Assembly: GCA_946615495.1 (NCBI GenBank)
Contig: CAMOHY010000003.1
Location: 1-29,494, forward strand
Reading direction: 5' to 3'
Length of the DNA: 29,494 nt
Source: an uncultured Clostridia bacterium
Lineage (GTDB): Bacteria; Bacillota; Clostridia; Christensenellales; Aristaeellaceae
Part shown: positions 8,506-15,891 of the stretch, piece by piece
How positions within the stretch are numbered: the first letter of the stretch is position 1
Layout: the number at the start of each line of letters is the position of its first letter
Translations under genes and position numbers: made by a program
The notes under the pieces: generated by a model
The model's database searches: none
What the model was told of the DNA's origin: nothing
The model's input: the letters and a program-made list of their open reading frames with translations, nothing else

Positions 8506-8516
8506 CATCTGATCCC

Positions 8517-9734
8517 TTAATCCTTCAAACCTGAGCTGGCCATGGTTTCCAAAATCCGGCTCTGGGAGAGGGCGAAAATTGAAATGGGAACGAACATGAC
8601 CACCACTGCGACGGCCGCGGCCTGGCCGGTGCGGGCGATGCCGCCTGCCTGAATCTGCTGCAGCGCGTAGACCAGCGTCTTCTTGGACTCGGTGTAGATG
8701 ACGGTGGCGCCGTTGGCGTTCCACAGGCTCTGCACGGAGAAGATGATGATGGTCAGCCACGCGGGCTTTACATTGGGCATCACGATGGACCAGAAGATGC
8801 GCATTTCGCCTGCGCCGTCCAGATGCGCGGCCTCAATGAGCGCGTTGGGCAGCCCTTCCATGAACTGCTTCATCAGGAACAGGCCGATGGGCGCCGCGAA
8901 GGCGGGCAGGATGATGGCCAGGTAGGTGTCGATGATGCCCATCTTGCTCATGATGACGTAGTTGGGAATGCCCGTCACGTAGCCGGTGAACATCAGGGCG
9001 GTGACGACGACGCCAAAGAAGGTCTTTCCGCCGGGAAAATCGTACTTGGCCAGCACGAAGGCCGCCATGGAAGCGATGATGACGTGGCCCAGGGTGCCCA
9101 CCAGGGTGATGAACACCGTGTTAATCAGATACCGGGAGAAGGGCACCCAGCTTTGCCCCATGGTAACGATCAGGTCGCTGAAGTTGTCCAGGGTGGGATG
9201 ATCCGGGAACACCTTGGGCGGGAAACGGAACAATTCGTCCAAAGGCTTTAAGGACGCCGCCACGTTGAACACCAGCGGGAACGCCATCATGACGGCGATG
9301 ATGAACAGCAGGGTATAGATGCCCAAATCGCCCCAGAAGCTGCGGTTGGGCTTGCGGCGCTTGGGCTGCAGCAGGGTGATGAAGGCAAAGAAGCCGTAAA
9401 TCACCATGCCCGCAATGACCACCACCCGGCCCAGCATGTACAGGGACGCCGTGCTGTTTAAGGATTCCAGGGCCTTATCGCCCTTTTCCGCGATGTAGTC
9501 GGCGGGGTTCAGGTTGATGTTTTCAATGTTGTTCAGCTGAATGTTGCAAAACACCAGGCCCGCCGCCAGCACGAGCAGCACGATGAGGGAAATGATGAGG
9601 AACTTCTTTTTGTTCAGCTTCGGCTTTTCTTCCTCTACCTCGCCCCGAAGCTGGGCCAGATAATGCAGCTGCGCCGCGCGGCTCTGGGTTTTGGGCTGCT
9701 CGATCTTGGTAATCGGTTTCTTCTTTGTGCTCAT
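8517..9734 (-). CDS. MalG-type carbohydrate permease with extra two-helix N-terminal domain
   Basis: The 405-residue product starts at ATG 9734, which overlaps the upstream stop as ATGA and follows an AGGAAGG site. A longer frame back to 9776 has no comparable site. The MalG core occupies about residues 136-405, with the EAA loop at 301-307 (EAAHLDG) and the ending MASSGLKD. Ahead of it are a charged cytoplasmic segment (1-43), a transmembrane helix (44-63), a short outside loop with two Asn-rich patches (64-98) and another helix (99-122). Typical MalG permeases are about 280 residues, so roughly 130 residues are extra. It works with the permease encoded just upstream. Confidence 0.92.
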   Translation of the reverse strand: MSTKKKPITKIEQPKTQSRAAQLHYLAQLRGEVEEEKPKLNKKKFLIISLIVLLVLAAGLVFCNIQLNNIENINLNPADYIAEKGDKALESLNSTASLYMLGRVVVIAGMVIYGFFAFITLLQPKRRKPNRSFWGDLGIYTLLFIIAVMMAFPLVFNVAASLKPLDELFRFPPKVFPDHPTLDNFSDLIVTMGQSWVPFSRYLINTVFITLVGTLGHVIIASMAAFVLAKYDFPGGKTFFGVVVTALMFTGYVTGIPNYVIMSKMGIIDTYLAIILPAFAAPIGLFLMKQFMEGLPNALIEAAHLDGAGEMRIFWSIVMPNVKPAWLTIIIFSVQSLWNANGATVIYTESKKTLVYALQQIQAGGIARTGQAAAVAVVVMFVPISIFALSQSRILETMASSGLKD

Positions 9735-10669
9735 GTGCCCACCTTCCTCAGCGCAGACTGGATGACCTTGTTGCACAGGATCATGATAAGGAACAGCACC
9801 GTGGCGATGGCCGAGGCGTAGCCCATTTCAAACCGGGAGAAGCCATAGTCAAACAGGTGCGTTACGATGGTACGGGCCGCATAGTCCGTGCTGGGGTAGC
9901 CCGCCAGGGCGCGCGGCACGTCGCTGACGTTGAAGGCGCTGGTGATGGACATGACCGCGCCGAAGAGCAGCATGGGCTTCATGCTGGGCAGGGTGATGAA
10001 GTACAATTCCTGCCAGCGGTTGCGGATGCCGTCCACATAGCCCGCTTCATACATGCTGCGGTCCACGCCCTGAAGGCCGGCCACGAAGGACAGGAAGCCG
10101 GAGCCCATGCTCATCCACAAGCTGACGATGATGACCACCGGCAAAATGTACCTGGGGTCCAGCAGCCACAGCAGCGGCGCGTCGATGAGGCCAAACTGCA
10201 GCAGCAGGGAGTTCAGGAAGCCGTAGGCGTCGCCGCGGAAAATGATTAAGAACACCGCGAAAGCGCCGCTGGCAATGGACGGGGAGTAGAACACAATCAC
10301 GGCGATGGTGCGCAGCCAGCGGGGCAGTTCGTTAATGAACCAGGCGAACAGGAAGGAAAGGATGTAGCCGATGGGGCCGGTGATGACGGCGATCACGAAG
10401 GTGTTTTTCACAGCCGTCAAAAACACTTCATCCTGCAATATCAGATTGATGTAATTCTGGAAACCGATGAACCGCGGCGCTTCCAGAATATTGTAGTAGG
10501 TGAAGCTGTAATAAATGGAAGTGGCGATAGGCAGAATGACGAATGTGATAAACAGCACCGCGTAGGGCAGCAGGAACAGGTAGCACACCTTCATCCGCCT
10601 GGCTTTATCCCAGTTATAACGCAGGCTTTCCCGTTTGATTCCCCAATATTTACTCAGTAACGATTGCAT
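9731..10669 (-). CDS. Sugar ABC transporter permease, MalF type
   Basis: This 312-residue permease is the partner of the overlapping extended MalG-type gene in the first importer of the operon. A positively charged cytoplasmic N-terminus (1-28) leads into about six transmembrane helices. The EAA loop is YEAGYVDG at residues 207-214, with Gly in place of the usual second Ala, followed by FITLPSMKP. AAGGAGG lies 8 nt before ATG, and the gene starts 27 nt after the stop of the giant binding protein. The closest general match is the LplB/YtcP-like permease group serving large sugars or their derivatives, but the substrate is not determined. Confidence 0.92.
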   Translation of the reverse strand: MQSLLSKYWGIKRESLRYNWDKARRMKVCYLFLLPYAVLFITFVILPIATSIYYSFTYYNILEAPRFIGFQNYINLILQDEVFLTAVKNTFVIAVITGPIGYILSFLFAWFINELPRWLRTIAVIVFYSPSIASGAFAVFLIIFRGDAYGFLNSLLLQFGLIDAPLLWLLDPRYILPVVIIVSLWMSMGSGFLSFVAGLQGVDRSMYEAGYVDGIRNRWQELYFITLPSMKPMLLFGAVMSITSAFNVSDVPRALAGYPSTDYAARTIVTHLFDYGFSRFEMGYASAIATVLFLIMILCNKVIQSALRKVGT

Positions 10670-10696
10670 TCGGTTTTCCTCCTTTCTTTCCTTTTA

Positions 10697-13600
10697 TTAA
10701 TCGATCGGCAGGTTGAATTCCCTGCGTTTGACCTTAATTTCCTCATTGATGGTGCGGGAGTAGGTGAGCAGCGTCTCGCGGGCGTCGTCCTTATCGTTGA
10801 TGACCCGGCGGATGGCGTTGGTCATATGGCGGGTGGTGGAATAGCCGCCGGCGATTTCCCGGAAGCCCACCGTCTGCGCCATCTGCTCCTTGAGCACGGC
10901 CAGCTTGTCCGCGCTCCAGGCCAATTGCTCCAGCGCCTCGGTGTTGGCGGTGGTGTAGCGGGCGGAGGAACCCAGCACGGATTCAATCTCCCGGCCGAAG
11001 CGCACCTGCGCGTCGGTGCTCACCCACCATTTGAGGAACTCCCAGGCGTTGTTTTTAATGTTCACGTTGTCCGTGGCGATCATCATGCAGCAGTTGCCGG
11101 CGCTGTGAACGGAATGGTCCACCGTGCCGTCCTCCCTGAGGGTGCCGGGGAACAGGGAGAAATCCCACAAATTGCGGATTTCGGGCGCGGACACCGTAAG
11201 CGTGTTATACTGGCTGTAGGAGGCCAGGCCGATGGGCATTTCGCCGGAACGGAAGCGGCTGACGAAATCGTACACCGTAGGCAGGCCGTAGTCGTTGTAC
11301 AGGGAGGTGTACAGCTTGAAGGCGGTAACGCCCTTTTCGTTGTCGATCATGGTGTGCTTGGCCTCTTCATCGTAAATCTGGCCGCCGTTCTGATAAATGA
11401 GAGAGTTGAGGATAGAAATATCCGCCGTGGAAATGTCGGGATACGGCACGCCCACGGACAGGTTGTTGCCCTGAATGGTGGGCAGCAGAGCGATCAAGTC
11501 TTCCCACGTTTGGGGCGCTTCCAGGCCCAGCTCGCTCAGCACGTCCTCCCGGTAGAACAGGACGGAGAATTCCTGGGTCTCCGGCAGGGCGTACACGCCG
11601 TTGTTGTAGCGCATAGGCGTCAGCGCGCTTTCATAGAAGGGCTTCACCACTTCTTCAAAGTCGGAGAACTGGGTCAGGTCCTCCACGGCGTTGCGCATGG
11701 CGTAGTTGACCGGGAACCAGGAGCCCACGCTCAGCACCACGTCCGGCCCGTTGCCCGCCACCACGGCGGTAAGCAGCGTTTCGGCCAGCACCAGCTTCAC
11801 GTTCACGCGGATACCGGTGGCGGGGGTGAAGGTGTCGTCCACCATGGTCTTGAGCACGGTGCTTTGGTCGCGGCCGGTGGTGATCCACACCTCGATCAGC
11901 TTATCGGCGTTTTCGTCGTTGTCATCGTACACGTCGCCCAGGGCGTTGTAATCCACAAAATAGGAGGCCACGGCGGAGCGTACCTCGTGGGCCGTCTTTT
12001 CCAGGAACCCGTCGTGCACCTGCGGCAGCTTGGCTTTTTCGCCGCTGATGACCAGCAGGTCCACATCCAGCTTGGTTTCGGACATGTTCTGCATGGCGGC
12101 GCCCAGGGAGGTGATGTTGTCCTTGAAATTGGAGAAGGACTGGGTGATGCGCTCGTTATGGGCCACGAAGCCTTCCATCTGCACGGCCAGGGTCTGGGCC
12201 ACGGCCACGCGGTCGCTCTTTTGGCCGGTAATGGCCACGGTGTCGTCCACCAGCTTATACAGGCGCTTGCTTTCCAGGTCCATGGCCTGAATCACTTCGG
12301 GGTACACCTTGTCCAGGTTGTAATCGCGGAAACGGTCCGGGTTCACGCCGGTGAGCACCAGAATTTTGCGGTAGATCAGGTTCAGGCGGTAAATGCTGTC
12401 CTCCATCTGCTGCAAAATGGTGCCCATATCCCCCAGAGTGGCTTCCATGCGGATGGTGTGCGTCCCGGCGGAAAGGAAGAACTGGTAGGGCGTGCCCTGC
12501 GCGTCGGAAAGGGTGCGCAAATCCCAAGAGGTGTTATAGTCAAAGGCCACGTTGCTCATGGCGTCAAACAGGATTTCGCCGTCCACATACACCATGCGGC
12601 TGGAAACGGCGCCGCGCTGATACGCCTGGCGGCCCTTGATGGAAATGGTGTAGTAGCCGTCCTCCGGCACCTCCACGTTCCATTCAATCCACTGGCCGGC
12701 GTTGTTCCACGGGTCGCCGCCGATGTAGTTGAGCACGGTATTGGTGACGCTGTAGGGCTCCGTAGCGGGAGAGGAGCGGTCATACCGGGCATACAGAGAG
12801 GGAGAGGAGCGCAGCGTGGACGCTTCGCCCTGCACCGTGGCCTGCCAGGCCTTGGCGCTTTCGCTCATGGCCACCTGGGGCTGGGCGGCGCGGTAGGCTT
12901 CATAGGTCGCGTATTCCTGCACCGGAGTGAGCGTGATGGCGCGCAGCACCATGGGCTCGTTGGCGGCCTTGAGGGAAATGGTGTTTTCGCCCGCCTCAAA
13001 ATAAAATTGATAGGGCTCGGCCACGTATCCCATATCGTCCTTGCAGCGCACCTGCTGCCAATCGAACACTTCTACCTGAGAGGGGCGGATATCGTTGCCC
13101 TGGTTGTCCTTGCGCACTTCAGACCCATCCGTCCACAAGCGGGTAAAGCACAAAGAGCGGGCGCCGGAAAAGGGCAGCTCGCCGTTAATGTACAGTTCCC
13201 GTTCAATGTCCACGCCGCGGGCGGGGGTGGTCAAATAATCCAGCATGATATTATACATGCCGGATTTTTCCACGTTCACCTTCCAGGTAACGTAAGAGCC
13301 GTCGGCGGTGAACACGCTGGGCGTGCCGTCCTCCTCCTGGCGCAGCTCCCCGTCGCCCTCGAAGGCGGCGATATCCACCTTTACCTCTTCGTCGCCGCTT
13401 ACCGCGTCCGCATGGGCTTGCAGATAGTTGGCGTACGTATCTTCACGCCCCAGGCCGGATACATCGGCAGACAAATCTGCGCCCTCATACTTCTCATGGA
13501 AGTTTTGGGCGCCGCCGCCAAGCAGCACGATCACCGCGATCACCGCTGCCAGACAAAGTATTCCAATCAGCCAACCAAATCCTTTTTTCCGCATAGGCAT
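10697..13600 (-). CDS. Giant membrane-anchored solute-binding protein with two carbohydrate-binding-like modules
   Basis: The product is 967 residues from ATG 13600; ATG 13594, two codons in, fits the same AGGAG site about as well. A transmembrane helix (about 8-28) replaces the usual cleaved signal or lipobox. Two beta-sandwich modules follow. Each has the pattern of aromatic, then WKV or WNV, then SGMYNI or DGYYTI, then an INGE or VDGE strand (about 75-235 and 265-415), as in CBM6/CBM35-like folds. A helical linker (about 420-590) precedes a C-terminal family-1 binding domain, with ITTGRDQ marking its first strand. Ordinary sugar-binding proteins are 400-550 residues. As first gene of the operon it probably captures and holds a polymer or large oligosaccharide at the surface for the permeases that follow. 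Ligand unknown. Confidence 0.88.
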   Translation of the reverse strand: MPMRKKGFGWLIGILCLAAVIAVIVLLGGGAQNFHEKYEGADLSADVSGLGREDTYANYLQAHADAVSGDEEVKVDIAAFEGDGELRQEEDGTPSVFTADGSYVTWKVNVEKSGMYNIMLDYLTTPARGVDIERELYINGELPFSGARSLCFTRLWTDGSEVRKDNQGNDIRPSQVEVFDWQQVRCKDDMGYVAEPYQFYFEAGENTISLKAANEPMVLRAITLTPVQEYATYEAYRAAQPQVAMSESAKAWQATVQGEASTLRSSPSLYARYDRSSPATEPYSVTNTVLNYIGGDPWNNAGQWIEWNVEVPEDGYYTISIKGRQAYQRGAVSSRMVYVDGEILFDAMSNVAFDYNTSWDLRTLSDAQGTPYQFFLSAGTHTIRMEATLGDMGTILQQMEDSIYRLNLIYRKILVLTGVNPDRFRDYNLDKVYPEVIQAMDLESKRLYKLVDDTVAITGQKSDRVAVAQTLAVQMEGFVAHNERITQSFSNFKDNITSLGAAMQNMSETKLDVDLLVISGEKAKLPQVHDGFLEKTAHEVRSAVASYFVDYNALGDVYDDNDENADKLIEVWITTGRDQSTVLKTMVDDTFTPATGIRVNVKLVLAETLLTAVVAGNGPDVVLSVGSWFPVNYAMRNAVEDLTQFSDFEEVVKPFYESALTPMRYNNGVYALPETQEFSVLFYREDVLSELGLEAPQTWEDLIALLPTIQGNNLSVGVPYPDISTADISILNSLIYQNGGQIYDEEAKHTMIDNEKGVTAFKLYTSLYNDYGLPTVYDFVSRFRSGEMPIGLASYSQYNTLTVSAPEIRNLWDFSLFPGTLREDGTVDHSVHSAGNCCMMIATDNVNIKNNAWEFLKWWVSTDAQVRFGREIESVLGSSARYTTANTEALEQLAWSADKLAVLKEQMAQTVGFREIAGGYSTTRHMTNAIRRVINDKDDARETLLTYSRTINEEIKVKRREFNLPID

Positions 13601-13700
13601 GCCTCTCCTACCCTGTGGTACATTATAAGATTTGAACAGGTTTTTCTCCAAAAAAGCACCTCATTTGTACGTTCTGGCACTTTTTCACCGATTCATGGTC

Positions 13701-13729
13701 ATTATACCCAGAAAACAATGGGCTGTCAA
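13701..13729 (-). promoter_or_regulatory. Perfect-consensus sigma-A promoter of the sugar operon
   Basis: On the minus strand, TTGACA (13729-13724) and TATAAT (13706-13701) are separated by exactly 17 nt, so all 12 consensus bases match. Transcription should start near 13694, giving a leader of about 95 nt. AT-rich DNA upstream could act as an UP element. Such a strong core promoter suggests repression rather than weak basal expression as the control mode, though no regulator is encoded nearby. Confidence 0.85.
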
Positions 13730-13775
13730 CCGCAAACCGTATATTGTAATACTCTTTTCATAAATAACAGATTAA

Positions 13776-13787
13776 GTAATTTATTAC
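13776..13787. repeat. Small perfect inverted repeat upstream of the sugar promoter
   Basis: GTAAT-TT-ATTAC is a perfect 5-bp inverted repeat about 47 nt upstream of the -35 box, in AT-rich DNA. It could be an activator site, but short AT-rich palindromes arise easily by chance. Confidence 0.25.
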
Positions 13788-13865
13788 CTAAAAGCTCGTT
13801 TTCTTTCTTTTTCATGAAATTTGATGAATTTTTTCATTATTTGCTCTCGGATAAGCCGCGAACAC

Positions 13866-13895
13866 AAAAAAACGGCTGGTTTATTCAATCCGCCG
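13866..13895 (-). terminator. Second, weaker hairpin with T7 tract
   Basis: On the minus strand, CGGC plus GG (13895-13890) pairs with CC, a bulged base and GCCG (13879-13873), then seven Ts follow. It sits just beyond the terminator at 13900-13924 and may be a backup stop for the his operon. Confidence 0.4.
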
Positions 13896-13899
13896 CAAT

Positions 13900-13924
13900 A
13901 AAAAAAGCCGCGAAGAAAAGCGGC
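13900..13924 (-). terminator. Intrinsic terminator of the his operon
   Basis: On the minus strand, GCCGC (13924-13920), an 8-nt loop and GCGGC (13911-13907) are followed by seven Ts (13906-13900). It begins about 38 nt after the stop codon of the acetyltransferase gene. The stem is short but fully GC and the T-tract is strong. Confidence 0.65.
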
Positions 13925-13961
13925 GGCGGCGCCGTTTCCCTCACGGGCTGTTTTTTCGGTA

Positions 13962-14447
13962 TCAAGATAGCTTCAAGGCCGCGATGATTTCCCCCGCATC
14001 CATCTCCCCTGTTTCCGCGAATCCAAAGGAATGGTACAGTCTGCGGGCGGTTTCATTTTCCGGCTCATAGGACAGCCAGCAGTATTCCGCCCTTCCGCAG
14101 GGGAAGGAGCGAACAAAATCCAGCGCCAGGCGGAGCGCTTCCCTGCCATAGCCCTTGCGCTGCTGGTTCCTGTCGATCATCAGCCGCCAAAGGTTATAGT
14201 TTCCCGCCGCAATCGCAGGCGCGTTTTCCCAAGCGTCGTCCACGCCATAGCCAATCATCAAAAAGCCCACCGGCGTATCGCCCTCAAAAATGCCAAAGGG
14301 AAAAACATGGCCGTTGGCCACCAGGGTCACATAGGCCTCGATGATGCTTTTATCATTGCTTGCCACAAAGGTTTTTTGGTTTTCCGCCACGCGCAGCTTC
14401 AAAATCGCGTCCACATTTTTGCTGTTTACTCTTTCCAGCCTGAGCAT
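13962..14447 (-). CDS. GNAT N-acetyltransferase, BltD/diamine-acetyltransferase-like
   Basis: This 161-residue protein should move an acetyl group from acetyl-CoA to an amine. The acetyl-CoA loop is QRKGYG at residues 96-101, after the beta-4 strand LWRLMID (86-92). The C-terminal pattern ETARRLYHSFGF (132-143) is the usual GNAT ending. The N-terminal run LRVAENQKTFVAS (18-30) resembles the opening of Bacillus BltD-type spermine/spermidine acetyltransferases, recalled from memory. It lies 24 nt after hisIE on the same strand and before the operon terminator, so it is probably co-transcribed. Nothing in histidine synthesis calls for an acetyltransferase; the link may be only positional. Confidence 0.85.
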   Translation of the reverse strand: MLRLERVNSKNVDAILKLRVAENQKTFVASNDKSIIEAYVTLVANGHVFPFGIFEGDTPVGFLMIGYGVDDAWENAPAIAAGNYNLWRLMIDRNQQRKGYGREALRLALDFVRSFPCGRAEYCWLSYEPENETARRLYHSFGFAETGEMDAGEIIAALKLS

Positions 14448-14471
14448 CTTGTTTTCTCCGCCAAACGAATT

Positions 14472-15116
14472 TTACTGCATTTTTTCCTGCTTCACCTTAT
14501 GGTCCACCACGTGGCGGCTTTCCAATTGGGCAAAAATGTCCTTGGGCTCGATGCCCATTTCCACCATCAGCACCATGACGTGGTATGCCAGGTCCGCGAT
14601 CTCGAAAATGGTTTCCTCCCGGTCGCCGCCCTTGCCCGCCACAATGACCTCGGTGCACTCCTCCCCCACCTTCTTGAGAATCTTATCCATCCCCTTCTGG
14701 AACAGATAGGTGGTGTAGCTGCCCTCCTTGGGCTGGGTCTTCCGGCCCTTTAAAAGGCCATACAGCGCTTCCAGGGAAAAATCCTGGTGCGCTTCGCTTT
14801 GGTAAATGGGGTTGAAAAAGCAGCTTTCGCTGCCCGTATGGCAGGCGGGGCCTTTTTTAATGACCTCCACCACCAGCGCGTCCCCGTCGCAGTCCGCCCG
14901 AATGGTGACGATCTCCTGGGTGTTGCCGGAGGTTTCCCCCTTGCGCCACAGGGTTTGCCGGGAACGGGAGAAAAAGCAGGTGCGCCCTTCCTTCATGGAA
15001 ATTTCCAGGGATTCCCGGTTCATGTAAGCAACGGTGAGCACCTGCTTGGAAAAATAGTCCTGCACCACGGCGGGGATCAGGCCGTTTGCGTCAAATTTCA
15101 ATTCATCAATGGTCAT
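14472..15116 (-). CDS. hisIE: Phosphoribosyl-AMP cyclohydrolase / phosphoribosyl-ATP pyrophosphatase
   Basis: This 214-residue bifunctional enzyme catalyses the second and third steps of histidine synthesis: removal of pyrophosphate from PR-ATP and ring opening of PR-AMP. The HisI half (about 1-110) has the metal-binding ADCDGD at 74-79 (Asp75, Asp77, Asp79), the Cys-His pair at 92-93 and Cys99. The HisE half (about 115-214) is alpha-helical, with KKVGEECTE at 148-156 and acidic residues around 168-175 that bind magnesium in the MazG-like fold. It begins 4 nt after the hisF stop codon, so the two are translationally close. The length is typical for the fused form. Confidence 0.97.
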   Translation of the reverse strand: MTIDELKFDANGLIPAVVQDYFSKQVLTVAYMNRESLEISMKEGRTCFFSRSRQTLWRKGETSGNTQEIVTIRADCDGDALVVEVIKKGPACHTGSESCFFNPIYQSEAHQDFSLEALYGLLKGRKTQPKEGSYTTYLFQKGMDKILKKVGEECTEVIVAGKGGDREETIFEIADLAYHVMVLMVEMGIEPKDIFAQLESRHVVDHKVKQEKMQ

Positions 15117-15120
15117 TTTT

Positions 15121-15891
15121 TCATTCCTCCCGTAAAATGCGCATGGGGATGCCCTGGCCCGCCAGATATTCCTTCAGCGCGGGCAGCGGCACCTCCCGCC
15201 GGTGAAAAATGGAGGCCGCCAGCCCCGCGTCCACCTGGGGCACGGCTTCAAAGAGCGTTTTGAAATCTTCCTTTTTTCCCGCCCCGCCGGAGGCGATGAT
15301 GGGGATTGTGACGCGTTCCGCCACGGCGGAAAGCATTTCCAAGTCGAACCCCTGCTTGACGCCGTCGGTGTCGATGCTGTTTACCACCAGCTCCCCCGCG
15401 CCCCGCTCCTGGCCGTCGTGGGCCCATTGCAGGGCGTCGATGCCGGTATCCACCCGGCCGCCCTTGGCAAACAGGCGGAATTGGCCGTTCACCCGCTTCA
15501 CGTCCATGCTCAGCACCACGCACTGGTCGCCGTACCGGCGGGCCGCCCGGTCGATGAGAGTGGGGTCGGCGATGGCGCCGGAATTGACGCTCACCTTGTC
15601 CGCCCCGCAGGAAAGCACCCGTTCAAAATCGTCCACATCCCGGATGCCGCCGCCCACGGTGAGGGGAATGAACACCTGAGCCGCCGTACGCTTCAAAATG
15701 TCCGTAAACAGGGCGCGGCCCTCAAAGGACGCGGTGATATCGTAAAACACCAGCTCGTCCGCCCCGGTGCCGTTATAGTATTTCGCCATGTCCACCGGGT
15801 CCGCCACGTCCTGGATGCCTTCAAAATTGGTGCCCTTTACCACCCGGCCATTTTTCACGTCCAGGCAGGGAATGATGCGTTTGGCAATCAT
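15121..15891 (-). CDS. hisF: Imidazole glycerol phosphate synthase cyclase subunit
   Basis: This 256-residue (beta/alpha)8 barrel uses ammonia from HisH to convert PRFAR to imidazole glycerol phosphate and AICAR. The catalytic acids are Asp11 (CLDVKNGRVVKG) and Asp130 (SMDVKR). Phosphate-binding glycines are in LTVGGGIRD (77-85) and in the ASGGAGK stretch near 215-221. The start overlaps the hisA stop by 4 nt. The length is the family norm and no key residue is missing. Confidence 0.98.
   Translation of the reverse strand: MIAKRIIPCLDVKNGRVVKGTNFEGIQDVADPVDMAKYYNGTGADELVFYDITASFEGRALFTDILKRTAAQVFIPLTVGGGIRDVDDFERVLSCGADKVSVNSGAIADPTLIDRAARRYGDQCVVLSMDVKRVNGQFRLFAKGGRVDTGIDALQWAHDGQERGAGELVVNSIDTDGVKQGFDLEMLSAVAERVTIPIIASGGAGKKEDFKTLFEAVPQVDAGLAASIFHRREVPLPALKEYLAGQGIPMRILREE

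Larger units (their letters stand above)
13601..13961. other. Non-coding region between the his operon and the sugar operon
   Basis: This 361-nt gap has no supportable gene. It holds, going left to right, the sugar-operon leader and promoter (13701-13729), an AT-rich stretch with a perfect GTAAT-tt-ATTAC repeat at 13776-13787, and two terminator-like hairpins for the his operon (13866-13895 and 13900-13924). A second exact TATAAT lies at 13627-13622 but has a poor -35 and would leave a leader of only about 15 nt. Confidence 0.7.

Noticed and set aside
8491..8760. Upstream extension of the NHL/TPR gene to 8760
   Set aside because: The extra N-terminus is an Arg/His-rich shadow of the preceding permease gene and would bury the signal peptide.
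13622..13650. Second TATAAT as another sugar-operon promoter
   Set aside because: The -35 (TGGAGA) is poor, and the leader would be only about 15 nt and overlap the ribosome site.
13601..13651. TTG start at 13651 for the giant binding protein
   Set aside because: It has a rare start codon and would add 17 polar residues before the membrane helix, while ATG 13600 has an AGGAG site.
10664..13987. Very long plus-strand open frame (1107 codons) opposite the giant binding protein
   Set aside because: Its composition is typical of a frame mirrored from codon bias on the other strand. The minus-strand gene has a promoter, ribosome site and recognisable domains.
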